A DNA stretch of 64,000 nt from Janthinobacterium rivuli (GTDB lineage: Bacteria > Pseudomonadota > Gammaproteobacteria > Burkholderiales > Burkholderiaceae_D): NCBI RefSeq assembly GCF_009208735.1, contig NZ_WFLJ01000014.1:123594-187593 (forward strand), written 5' to 3'. A program made the translations under genes and the position numbers. Below the pieces are notes generated by a model. That model saw only the letters and a program-made list of their open reading frames with translations. It was not told the origin of the DNA and did not search any database. This document shows, piece by piece, positions 7,504 to 15,770 of the stretch (positions are counted from its first letter, which is position 1; every line of letters starts with the position of its first letter).

Positions 7504-9972
7504 ATGCACCACGCTTCACGTTCCCTCCTGACCCGCACCGTCCTGGCCTGCGCCCTGTCGCAGATCGGCATGGCCCTGGCCCTGACGGCATCAGCCCAGG
7601 CGCAAACCCGGCAAGTGCGCAGCTACAGCATCCCCGCGGGTTCCTTGGGCGACGTGCTCACGCGCTTCGGCAGCGACAGCGCCATCCTGCTGTCGTTCTC
7701 CAGCGATGCCACGCAAGGCTTGCGCAGCACCGGGCTGCAAGGCAACTATGGCGTACAAGACGGTTTCCGCGCGCTGCTGGCCGGCAGCGGCCTGCAAGCC
7801 GTGCCGCAATCGAATGGCGGCTACCTGCTGCAAAAGATCCCCGCCGGCGCGGATACCGCCTCGGCGGATAGCCGCGGCGTGGCCGTCATGAGCGGCGTCA
7901 CCGTGGTGGCGGCAGCCGAGCGCAGCGCCGTGACGGGCGGCACGGGCAGCTATACGGGCGGCCCCGCCAGCGGCGCCACGGGCCTGGCCTTGAGCCAGCG
8001 CGAAACGCCGCAATCGCTGACCATCGTCACACGCCAGCAGATGGATGACCAGAACAGCAACGCCGTGTCCGACGTCATGAAGAACGTCAATGGCGTGAGC
8101 GTGCAAAACTACGACAGCGACCGCTGGAGCTTCCAGGCGCGCGGCTTTGCCGTCACCAATTTCCAGTACGACGGCGTGTCGGCCATCTATGACGGCGTCT
8201 ACGACTGGGGCACGACGAACAGTGACATGGCCATCTACGACCGCATCGAAGTGCTGAAAGGCGCGACGGGCCTGATGAGCGGTTCGGGCGACCCGTCGGC
8301 CACCGTCAACATGGTGCGCAAGCGCCCCACCGCCGAATTCGAAGGCTCGGCGACCCTGGGTGCGGGATCGTGGGACAACTACCGCGGCGAAGCCGATATC
8401 GCCGGCCCCCTAAATGAAAACCGCTCGGTGCGCGGCCGCCTGGTGGGCGCCTATCAGGACAAACACTCCTACCTGGACCGCTACACGCAGCAGAAATCGG
8501 TCGCCTACGGCATCATCGAGGCCGACCTGACACCCGTCACCCTGCTGACGGCCGGCTTCACGCACCAGGATTACAAGCCGCGCGGCGCCACCTGGACGGG
8601 CTTTCCCCTGTTGTTTTCCGACGGCACGCGCACGAACTTCCCCACCTCGTGGAATCCCGCCACCGACTGGAGCCGCCGCGACATGCGGAACACCACCTTA
8701 TTCACGTCGCTGGAACACAGCTTCGCCAACGCGTGGAAAGTGAAATTGAGCGCCAACCAGTTGCGCAGCAAGCATGACAGCGTGTTGAGCTCGGTCAGCG
8801 GCGGCTATCCTGACCCCGTCACAGGGGAAGGCGCCAGTTTCTACATGGGCAAATACGCGGGCGACCGCCGCCAGACCACCTTCAACGTGGACGCCAGCGG
8901 CCCGTTTACCCTGTTCGGCCGCCAGCATGAAGCCATGCTGGGCTATTCTTCATCGACGGCCAAGCAGGACGCCCCCGTCTACAAATCGGTCTATCCGCCC
9001 CTGGACGGCAGCTACTTCGACTGGCGCGGCCAGTATGCAGAGCCGGCGTTCGAACACCAGGGCCACGACGACGACAGCACGCGCCAGAGCGGCCTGTATG
9101 GCGCCGTGCGCCTGCGCCCGAGCGATGCGCTATCGGTGATCGTCGGCACGCGGATCAGCAACTACAAGATGGACCAGAAGCGCAGCTTATTCGACAATGC
9201 CACGCCCAGCCATACGCGCATGGACGAAAGCGGCGTCATCACGCCGTATGCGGGCGTCGTGTATGACCTCGACCAGACCTATTCCGTGTTCGGCAGCTAC
9301 ACGACCATCTTTGCGCCGCAAAGCAGCCGCGACGTGAAGCGCAACTTCCTCGCACCCGTGCGCGGCAAGGGTGTGGAAGCGGGTGTGAAGGCGGAATACC
9401 TCGACGGCAAGGTCAATGCCAGCGCGTCCCTGTTCCAGATCCGTCAAAGCAATGTGGCCAGCTCTGTGGGTGAAGTCAACGGCGAAGAAGCGTATACAGC
9501 CATCGATGGCGTCACCAGCCGCGGCGTGGAAATGGAAGTAACAGGCGAGGTGCTGAAGGATGTGAAACTGAGCGCCGGCTACACGTATGCACATGTGCGC
9601 GACAAGGATGGCAAGGCAGTGTTCGCGGAAACGATGAAAACCACGCAGCCGGCCCACCTGGCAAGAGTGCAAGGCAGCTGGCGCCTGCCGGCCAGCCTGG
9701 ACAAAGTGACGGTGGGCGGCGGCCTGACCTGGCAAAGCAGTTTCCACGGCGAGGTGTGGAACCCTGCCGCCAACGACACTGCGCGCCTGCAGCAGGGCGG
9801 CTATGCACTGGTCAACCTGCTGGGCCGCTATGACATCAGCAAGAACGTCACGGCCAGCCTGAACGTCAACAACCTGATGAACAAAAAATACCTGACGGGT
9901 CTGGGCCTGTTCGGAACAGGTTTTTATGGCGAACCGCGCAATGTGATGTTCACCGTGCGCACGAAGTTCTAA
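7504..9972 (+). CDS. TonB-dependent siderophore receptor with N-terminal signalling (STN) domain
   Basis: This 822-residue outer-membrane transducer imports a ferric siderophore and reports its presence to the FecR part of the upstream protein. A signal peptide covers about residues 1-34 (ending ASAQA). A short STN signalling domain (SYSIPAGSLGDVLTRFGSDSAI) spans about 40-95. The plug begins near SQRETPQSLTIVTRQQMDDQ and includes VLKGATGLMSGSGDPSATVNMVRK, typical of FhuE/FpvA-like receptors. The barrel ends with a terminal Phe. I use the ATG at 7504, about 10 bases after gaaagg, rather than an in-frame TTG at 7477. The siderophore cannot be named from sequence. Confidence 0.93.
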   Translation: MHHASRSLLTRTVLACALSQIGMALALTASAQAQTRQVRSYSIPAGSLGDVLTRFGSDSAILLSFSSDATQGLRSTGLQGNYGVQDGFRALLAGSGLQAVPQSNGGYLLQKIPAGADTASADSRGVAVMSGVTVVAAAERSAVTGGTGSYTGGPASGATGLALSQRETPQSLTIVTRQQMDDQNSNAVSDVMKNVNGVSVQNYDSDRWSFQARGFAVTNFQYDGVSAIYDGVYDWGTTNSDMAIYDRIEVLKGATGLMSGSGDPSATVNMVRKRPTAEFEGSATLGAGSWDNYRGEADIAGPLNENRSVRGRLVGAYQDKHSYLDRYTQQKSVAYGIIEADLTPVTLLTAGFTHQDYKPRGATWTGFPLLFSDGTRTNFPTSWNPATDWSRRDMRNTTLFTSLEHSFANAWKVKLSANQLRSKHDSVLSSVSGGYPDPVTGEGASFYMGKYAGDRRQTTFNVDASGPFTLFGRQHEAMLGYSSSTAKQDAPVYKSVYPPLDGSYFDWRGQYAEPAFEHQGHDDDSTRQSGLYGAVRLRPSDALSVIVGTRISNYKMDQKRSLFDNATPSHTRMDESGVITPYAGVVYDLDQTYSVFGSYTTIFAPQSSRDVKRNFLAPVRGKGVEAGVKAEYLDGKVNASASLFQIRQSNVASSVGEVNGEEAYTAIDGVTSRGVEMEVTGEVLKDVKLSAGYTYAHVRDKDGKAVFAETMKTTQPAHLARVQGSWRLPASLDKVTVGGGLTWQSSFHGEVWNPAANDTARLQQGGYALVNLLGRYDISKNVTASLNVNNLMNKKYLTGLGLFGTGFYGEPRNVMFTVRTKF

Positions 9973-9985
9973 CGCGAAGTTCCAG

Positions 9986-11065
9986 CTAAGCGCCGTACAG
10001 CGCCAGCGCCCACGCTGGCGGGCGCAATTCCAGCGCCAGCGACAGGTAAGCGGGATCGAAGCGGGCCGCCAGCAGATACACATTGGCGGCGCCCTTCGGC
10101 TCCCAATTCCCCGTAAAGCCTTTTTCGCCGGCCGCCACGCGCTTGCGGTCGAAGGGCACGGCGCTTTTCGCGAACTCCTCGTGCGTCTTTCTGCCTTGCG
10201 CGTATGGCGCCAGCCAGGCCAGCGCCTCGGCCAGGCGCCGCGCCTCCGGCGCGCCATACCAGTCGTCGCCATGCGCCTGCGCCATCAGGGCCGTCGTCAG
10301 CAGCGGCTCCAGGCTGTAGGTGGTGTAATGCAGGGCGTCGCGCTGCTCGAAATCGAAGGGCACGCCGCCGGCGCCGATATTGCGCGGCACGTGCGCCAGG
10401 AAGCGCTCCTTCGCCCGCGCGATCAGCAAGGCGTCGCCCGTGACATACGCGGCGGCCGTGCCGATCTTGATGCGGTGGCTATGCCAGTTGTTGCGCGCCG
10501 TGGACGGACCGCCCACTTTGATCGGGTCACTCAGATATCCCTGCGCCAGGGTGCGGCAAAACGCCTGCACCTGCTCGCGCTCGACGCCGTTCAAGCGTTC
10601 CTGCACCAGGTCAAACCCCGTCAACAGGCTGGCCAGCTCCGTCTCGTCGACCGGACTGAACGAGGGCTGGTAGCTGCCGCTCCAGGCCAGCAGCAGCTGG
10701 CGCGCCGCCTCGAAATGCGCCATCTCGCCCGATAATCTCCAGGCCAGCGCCTGCAAGCGCGCCTGGCGCCAGTCTTCCTGCGCCTGCTGGCTGGTCTCGC
10801 GTCCGCCCTCGCCCTTCAGCAAGCCGCCCGTGCGCACTTCGGCCATCAGGTGCACGGGGCGCGCCGCATCCTTGCGCGCCGCCTTGACCACCTGTTCGGC
10901 AACGGCGGGCGCCACCCGCGCCTTGAGCGTGCGGGCGCGCGCGGCGGACGTCAGCGCAAACGGCAGCGCGCCGTCACGCGGGCGCGGCGCCGCGCGCAAG
11001 CCGGCCAGGGGCAGCGCCAGCAGGCCGGCCAGCACGCTGCGCCGGCGCGTGAAGTGCGCGCTCAA
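9986..11065 (-). CDS. exported alginate lyase-like protein (PL5-type fold), Tat signal
   Basis: This 359-residue protein resembles the alpha-toroid alginate lyase (PL5/AlgL) family, which cleaves mannuronate-rich polymers by beta-elimination. The leader TRRRSVLAGLLALPLAGLRAA has twin arginines before a hydrophobic core, so Tat export to the periplasm is likely. The ARNNWHSHRI segment (near 190-200) and DALHYTTYSLEPLL (near 245-260) match the positions of the Asn/His and Tyr catalytic segments of the family. Its start overlaps the stop of the amidotransferase gene by 4 bases (ATGA). No alginate genes are nearby, so the polymer it attacks is unknown. Confidence 0.75.
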   Translation of the reverse strand: MSAHFTRRRSVLAGLLALPLAGLRAAPRPRDGALPFALTSAARARTLKARVAPAVAEQVVKAARKDAARPVHLMAEVRTGGLLKGEGGRETSQQAQEDWRQARLQALAWRLSGEMAHFEAARQLLLAWSGSYQPSFSPVDETELASLLTGFDLVQERLNGVEREQVQAFCRTLAQGYLSDPIKVGGPSTARNNWHSHRIKIGTAAAYVTGDALLIARAKERFLAHVPRNIGAGGVPFDFEQRDALHYTTYSLEPLLTTALMAQAHGDDWYGAPEARRLAEALAWLAPYAQGRKTHEEFAKSAVPFDRKRVAAGEKGFTGNWEPKGAANVYLLAARFDPAYLSLALELRPPAWALALYGA

Positions 11066-12063
11066 AACCGCGTTTCCCGCGCCGCGCGCAAAAAGTTATC
11101 GAGGATGGGCGTGCAATCGAGCAGTTCGACGCCGCCCGCCGAATGGAATTCCGGGTGCCACTGCAAGCCCATGACGAAGCGCGCCCGCTGGTAGCGGATG
11201 GCTTCGACGATGTTGTCGCCTTGCGAATACGCTTCCACCGTGATGTCGCGCCCCAGGTCCTTGACCGACTGGTGGTGGATGGAATTGACGAGCGCCTCGC
11301 CCGCCTTCGGGAACATGCCCGCCAGGGACGAGCCTTGCGGGAAGACGATGCTGTGGCGGTGACGGTCATACAGGTCGTTGACGTGCGAGGTCGCGCCTTC
11401 CACATCCGAGGCGATGTCCTGGTACAGGGTGCCGCCAAAGCCCACGTTGATGAGCTGGCAGCCGCGGCAAATGCCCAGCACGGGCTTGCCCGCGTCGACG
11501 AATTCGTGCAGCAGCTCCAGTTCGTACAGGTCGCGCGCGCGGTCGCCGCTCCATTCGGGCCGCGTGGCCGCCTCGGAATACGTCTGCGGCGAGACGTCGG
11601 CGCCGCCCTGCAGCACCAGGCCGTCCAGGTGGCGCGCATAGTGGCGCAGGGTGATATTGCTCGGGTGTAGCTGGCCGCTCGTATTGACGGTCGGAATCAT
11701 GAACACCAGCACGTCGCGCGACATGACCCACTGCGCGATCGACTCTTCCAGGTATTGCAAGTTCTTGCTGCGCAGGCCAGTGGCGCCCGGCTCCGGGTGG
11801 AAAATGCGCGCCGAGATGCCGATGCGCAGCGTGCGCCGCATGAAATCGCGGCTGGCCTTGTCGCGCATGGAGCGGTAGCGCGACGAGATCACCCGCCAGG
11901 CCAGCGCCAGCGGCGTGTCGTTGTCCTTCAGGTAGCGGGGCGCCGCATCTCGCGCACGGTGCTCATCATCGGGCGCCCGGCGGCCCACCCGGTCAGGCCG
12001 CGATGGCGCTGGCGCGGCCGGATCGATGGAAGGGGGAAGCTGGGGATCTTTTTCGTCTGACAT
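11062..12063 (-). CDS. gamma-glutamyl-gamma-aminobutyrate hydrolase-like class I glutamine amidotransferase (peptidase C26)
   Basis: This 333-residue cytoplasmic hydrolase is of the PuuD type, which splits gamma-glutamyl amide bonds. The nucleophile Cys sits in GICRGCQLINVGFGG, and GLQWHPEFHS gives the His and Glu of the triad. An N-terminal extension of about 85 polar residues precedes the catalytic domain and looks disordered at first (DPQLPPSIDPAAPAPSRPDR). I chose the ATG at 12063 (MSDEKD), because the longer frame back to 12177 adds Cys/Phe-rich sequence with no ribosome site. It is translationally coupled to the PL5-like gene. No polyamine catabolism genes are adjacent. Confidence 0.83.
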   Translation of the reverse strand: MSDEKDPQLPPSIDPAAPAPSRPDRVGRRAPDDEHRARDAAPRYLKDNDTPLALAWRVISSRYRSMRDKASRDFMRRTLRIGISARIFHPEPGATGLRSKNLQYLEESIAQWVMSRDVLVFMIPTVNTSGQLHPSNITLRHYARHLDGLVLQGGADVSPQTYSEAATRPEWSGDRARDLYELELLHEFVDAGKPVLGICRGCQLINVGFGGTLYQDIASDVEGATSHVNDLYDRHRHSIVFPQGSSLAGMFPKAGEALVNSIHHQSVKDLGRDITVEAYSQGDNIVEAIRYQRARFVMGLQWHPEFHSAGGVELLDCTPILDNFLRAARETRF

Positions 12064-12274
12064 GGCGGAGCTGACTGAAAGCGGAGACGTTTTCAATATA
12101 AACCCCTGCCCCGGAAAGCACGATTCAATTTTGTAACAAAAGCCCACGCGCGGGGCATCCGCGCAACACGCCCGCACATACGGCCCGTTTACACCGATGG
12201 CCCCGCTTTTTAGAGAATCTTTACGCCCCCGCTGCTAATCTTGAACGTACCTCAACCACCGCTGCAAAGCCACC

Positions 12275-12583
12275 ATGGAACCCCATTCACGCCTGCAAAC
12301 GCATCCAGCGCATCAAGCACTGCCCCACCGCCATCCCCGCCTGCCCACCTTCCTCATGCACATCACGGTCGACAAAGCCTGCCTGGCCGAGCTGCGCCAG
12401 CTGGTCGTGCGGACCTGCGGCGGCATGCTGTCGTTCATGCGCGTCGAGGCGGTCGACCACGCCGAACGCATGAAGGTCTGGCTGTGCGTGACGGAACCGG
12501 CCCTGCGCCTGACCATGGATGCCGTCATGCGCCTGCTGCCGGCCGCAGAGTTTGGCCGCATCAGCCAGGGGAAATCGCTATGA
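12275..12583 (+). CDS. small protein of unknown function, coupled to the DapA paralogue
   Basis: I do not recognise this 102-residue protein. The first 27 residues are His/Pro-rich and may not be translated; an in-frame ATG at 12356 would give a tidier 75-residue protein starting MHITVDKACLAEL. The remainder shows alternating strand and helix patterns (MLSFMRVEAVDHAERMKVWLCV, then RLTMDAVMRLLP), compatible with a small ferredoxin-like or ACT-like fold. Its stop overlaps the DapA start (ATGA), so the two are co-translated. There is no signal peptide or membrane segment. Confidence 0.6.
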   Translation: MEPHSRLQTHPAHQALPHRHPRLPTFLMHITVDKACLAELRQLVVRTCGGMLSFMRVEAVDHAERMKVWLCVTEPALRLTMDAVMRLLPAAEFGRISQGKSL

Positions 12584-13617
12584 ACCAGTATGCCTGCGAC
12601 CAGGCGATGTCTTCCTCGCGCATCACCGCCCACTTCCAGGGCATCTGGGTGCCGATGGTCACGCCCTTCCTGGATGTCGATGGCGACATCGACTTCGACG
12701 CGGCACAGCAACTGGCGTGCGAGCTGGCCGCCAGCGGCGTCGATGGCCTGGTGGTGTGCGGCACCACGGGCGAAGCGGCCATGCTGAGCGCGGCCGAACA
12801 GACCATGCTGCTCGATAGCGTGCTCGAAGCCGTCGGCCCCCGCTTTCCCGTCGTGATGGGCATCGGCGGCAGCGATACGCGCAGTGTCGTCGGCACGGTG
12901 CAGCGCTACAACGACCATCCGCTGGCCGGCCTGCTGGTCTCCGCGCCCGCGTATGTGCGCCCGTCGCAGGACGGCATCGTGCGCCACTTCCAGGCCATCG
13001 CCGCCGCCACCGACCAGTCCATCGTGCTGTACAACGTGCCGGCGCGCACGGGCGTCAATATCGAACCGCAGACGGCCGCGCTGCTGGCGCGCGACTCGCA
13101 CTTCGTCGCCATCAAGGAAGCGGGCGGCAAGCTGCAGCAGCTGGGCGAACTGCTGCTCGACACGCGCCTGGACGTGCTGTGCGGCGACGATGCGCTGCTG
13201 CTGGCCAGCCTGTCCATGGGCGGCCACGGCGCCATGTCGGCCGCCGCCCAGGTGCGCCCCGACCTGTATGCGCAGTTGTACCACCTCGTCAGGCAGGGCC
13301 GCCACGGCGCCGCCGGCGCCCTGTTCAAAACCATGCTGCCCGTCATCCGCCTGCTGTTTGCCGAACCGAATCCCGCTCCCGTGAAAGCGGCGCTGGCCAT
13401 GCAGGGCAAAGTGCGCGACGCATTGCGCCTGCCGATGACGACCATGTCCGCCGCCGGCCAGGCCGCCCTGGCCGCGGCGCTCGACCCCCTGATGGAACTG
13501 CCCGTCTGGACCGCCAGCGACAGGGATGCGCCGCGCGAAGGCTGTCTGCTGCAGCTGGTCTCCCCCGCCAACATCATGCCAGCCGTGCGCCAAGATGATC
13601 ATCGCCATCACGGATGA
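12580..13617 (+). CDS. 4-hydroxy-tetrahydrodipicolinate synthase family protein (DapA paralogue)
   Basis: This 345-residue class I aldolase of the DapA/NAL family condenses pyruvate with an aldehyde through a Schiff base. The pyruvate-binding loop VCGTTGEAAML, the Tyr in VLYNVPARTGVN and the Schiff-base Lys in FVAIKEAGGK are all present. The protein is about 45 residues longer than typical DapA, with an extended C-terminus that overlaps the next gene by 23 bases. The neighbours are an unknown small protein and a ParA-like ATPase, not lysine genes, so it may not be the lysine-pathway enzyme. The start is the ATG overlapping the previous stop. Confidence 0.87.
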   Translation: MNQYACDQAMSSSRITAHFQGIWVPMVTPFLDVDGDIDFDAAQQLACELAASGVDGLVVCGTTGEAAMLSAAEQTMLLDSVLEAVGPRFPVVMGIGGSDTRSVVGTVQRYNDHPLAGLLVSAPAYVRPSQDGIVRHFQAIAAATDQSIVLYNVPARTGVNIEPQTAALLARDSHFVAIKEAGGKLQQLGELLLDTRLDVLCGDDALLLASLSMGGHGAMSAAAQVRPDLYAQLYHLVRQGRHGAAGALFKTMLPVIRLLFAEPNPAPVKAALAMQGKVRDALRLPMTTMSAAGQAALAAALDPLMELPVWTASDRDAPREGCLLQLVSPANIMPAVRQDDHRHHG

Positions 13618-14137
13618 ACGCGGGGGCATGGAGAAATCCATCCTGGCCGGACGGCTAGCCGCCTCGCGCGCGCTGGCCGGACGAAAGGTATTGCTGCTCG
13701 ATGCCGATCCGCGCCAGGGCGCCATGGCGCAGGCCAGGAACCTGCACGACGGCGCCATGCACGGCAGCCTGACGCGGCCGCGCCTGATGGCGCGCGCCAT
13801 CAGCGCCAAGGGCTTGCAGCCGGAGCTCGAGCACCTGGTGCACTGTTACCACGACATCGTCATCGACAGCGAAGGCCGCGACTCCATGGGCAGCCGTTCG
13901 GCCCTGATCGCCGCGCGCGTGCTGGTGGTGCCGCTCGACGGTGTCGTCGATGGCGCCGCGCAGGCGGGCCTGGCGCGCCGCATCGCGCACGCGCGCAGCG
14001 TCAACCCGAGCCTGCGCGTGCTGCTGGCAACGGACGCGCAAGCGGCGCCCGCCCATGCGCTGGCCGCGCAGATCCCGTCCGCCCGCGTGGTGGGACTGGG
14101 GCAGCTGTACTGCGCCGTTTTCAACCTGCCAGCGTAA
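13595..14137 (+). CDS. ParA/MinD-like P-loop ATPase with a divergent Walker A
   Basis: This 180-residue protein has the ParA layout but an altered nucleotide loop. The deviant Walker A expected as KGGxGKT reads ERGGMEKS (residues 8-15): the signature lysine is Arg, while the P-loop Lys and Ser remain. LLLDADPRQGA, DIVIDSEGRDS (Walker B) and VLVVPLDG follow at normal spacing, as in short plasmid-type ParA proteins. It begins inside the end of the DapA paralogue and is probably co-translated. ParA proteins normally position DNA or complexes; no parB or parS was seen. Arg at the signature position suggests altered ATPase or dimer behaviour. Confidence 0.75.
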   Translation: MIIAITDERGGMEKSILAGRLAASRALAGRKVLLLDADPRQGAMAQARNLHDGAMHGSLTRPRLMARAISAKGLQPELEHLVHCYHDIVIDSEGRDSMGSRSALIAARVLVVPLDGVVDGAAQAGLARRIAHARSVNPSLRVLLATDAQAAPAHALAAQIPSARVVGLGQLYCAVFNLPA

Positions 14138-14143
14138 GTACGC

Positions 14144-14168
14144 AAAAAAAGGCGGCGCATGCGCCGCC
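14144..14168 (-). terminator. intrinsic terminator of the torF-type gene
   Basis: The dyad ggcggcgcatgcgccgcc (14151-14168) is followed on the minus strand by seven T residues (14150-14144). It lies 24 bases after the porin stop. On the plus strand it also follows the ParA-like gene, but only a weak T-rich stretch comes after it there. Confidence 0.8.
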
Positions 14169-14192
14169 TCTCCTTTCAGTCAACTCAGTCCA

Positions 14193-14939
14193 TTAAAACG
14201 TCTTGCTGACCGTCAGCTGCAGCGCCGTCTTGCCCATGAATTTTCCATTCACGGGCGAGGCATAGGCCGACTTGTCCGCGTTCGTGCCGATCACGGCCAG
14301 CGCGCCCGAAACAAAGCCGAAGTCGCGCGTGACGCCCACTTTCCAGTCCGTATAGCTGGCCGCGTCGTTGTTCCTGACCTTCTGGTGGCCCGCATGCAGG
14401 TTGCCGGTCCAGCCGTTCGTCAGGTCGATGGTCGCGCCGATGTCCAGGTAGCCGCTGTTCTTGCTGTTGACGATGCCGAACAGGTTGGAGACGGCGTGCG
14501 AATACTTGACGTAGGCGGGGCCATACGACAGCTGGCCGTAGACTTCCTGCGTGTCCGCGTTGGCCAGGCCGACATTCTTCAAGCCGTTGTCCGCATACAC
14601 ATACGCGAGCACGCCCACGTCATAGCCGACATCACCGGTCAGCTGGCCGCGCTTGCCCGCATACAGGTCCACTTCCACGTCGCCGCTGCCGCCCGCGTCC
14701 TTGGTCCACTTGATGGTCGAGGCCCAGGCGCCCGCATACAGGCCCGTCGGGTTGTTGACGTAATCGACGCCGCCCTGCAGTGCCGGTTTCAAACGCGTCT
14801 GCGAAATACCGCGATAACGGTAGTCGGACACACCGGCCACGTTGAAACTGACTTCGTTGTCGGGCTTGGCCTCGTCCGCGTGGGCCAGGCTGCCAGTAAA
14901 GGCGGTCGCGACGGCAAGTGCAAGTATCATTTTATTCAT
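14193..14939 (-). CDS. TorF-family putative outer-membrane porin
   Basis: This 248-residue exported protein matches the TorF/Gcw_chp family of small outer-membrane barrels. A signal peptide covers residues 1-21 (MNKMILALAVATAFTGSLAHA). The mature part starts with the family's SFNVAGVSDYRYRGISQTRLKPALQGGVDY and ends with TALQLTVSKTF, with a terminal Phe typical of Bam-inserted barrels. Most of the chain alternates as amphipathic strands. It is a single gene with its own terminator, 132 bases downstream of kdpE on the same strand. The solute is unknown. Confidence 0.87.
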   Translation of the reverse strand: MNKMILALAVATAFTGSLAHADEAKPDNEVSFNVAGVSDYRYRGISQTRLKPALQGGVDYVNNPTGLYAGAWASTIKWTKDAGGSGDVEVDLYAGKRGQLTGDVGYDVGVLAYVYADNGLKNVGLANADTQEVYGQLSYGPAYVKYSHAVSNLFGIVNSKNSGYLDIGATIDLTNGWTGNLHAGHQKVRNNDAASYTDWKVGVTRDFGFVSGALAVIGTNADKSAYASPVNGKFMGKTALQLTVSKTF

Positions 14940-15071
14940 GTTTTTTTCTTCTTCATGGGTGGTATGGGCCTTTGCCAACATGGCGCAGCTGGCCCGCCGC
15001 TGCAAAAAATAGGGTAAAGCGTCCCCCTGGCGCGCGCGGCGCCTGTTTTCCAACAAGGGATGGACAGCTTG

Positions 15072-15770
15072 TTAGAGCGGCAGCAGCAGCCGGTAGCCGA
15101 CGGCCGTTTCCGTCAGCAGGTACTGCGGCTGGGCCGGATCGGCTTCCAGCTTCTGGCGCAGGTGGCCCATGTAGATGCGCAGGTAGTGGCCATTCTCGCT
15201 GTTCGACGGCCCCCACACTTCGCGCAGCAGCTGCGGATTGGTGACCACCCTGCCCGCGTTTTTCACCAGCACGGACAGCAGGCGGAATTCCGTCGGCGTC
15301 ATGTGCACCAGCTGCTTGTTGCGCGTCACCAGGCGGTCCTTCAGGTCGACGCGCACGTCGCCGAACTGCACCACGCCATCGTCGCTGGCGGCGGGTTGGC
15401 GCTGGCGGCGCAGGGTGGCGCGCACGCGGGCCAGCAGCTCGCCCACGCCGAACGGCTTGGTCAGATAGTCGTCGGCGCCCGCGTCGAGCGCGCGGATCTT
15501 GTCCTGCTCGTCGACCCGCGCCGACAGCACGATGATGGGCACGGCCGACCATTTGCGGATGTCGGCGATGAAATCGATGCCGTCGCCATCGGGCAAACCG
15601 AGGTCCAGCACGATCAGGTCGGGCCGGCGCGTGCCGGCATCGATCAGGCCCCGCTGCATGGTGGCCGATTCGAAAATCTGCCAACCCTCGTCTTCCAGCG
15701 CGGCGCGCACGAAGCGGCGGATTTGCGGTTCATCCTCGACCAGCAAGGCGGTGGCGGAAGGTTCGTTCAT
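15072..15770 (-). CDS. kdpE: response regulator KdpE
   Basis: This 232-residue OmpR-type response regulator pairs with KdpD to switch on the Kdp potassium pump at low K+ or turgor stress. The receiver domain (ALLVEDEPQIRRFVRAALEDEG) carries the acidic pocket, and its phosphoacceptor Asp lies in LIVLDLGLPDGDG. The C-terminal winged helix (HMTPTEFRLLSVLVKNAGRVVTNPQLLREVWG) binds DNA. The start overlaps the kdpD stop by 4 bases. Length and neighbours match KdpE exactly. Confidence 0.95.
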   Translation of the reverse strand: MNEPSATALLVEDEPQIRRFVRAALEDEGWQIFESATMQRGLIDAGTRRPDLIVLDLGLPDGDGIDFIADIRKWSAVPIIVLSARVDEQDKIRALDAGADDYLTKPFGVGELLARVRATLRRQRQPAASDDGVVQFGDVRVDLKDRLVTRNKQLVHMTPTEFRLLSVLVKNAGRVVTNPQLLREVWGPSNSENGHYLRIYMGHLRQKLEADPAQPQYLLTETAVGYRLLLPL

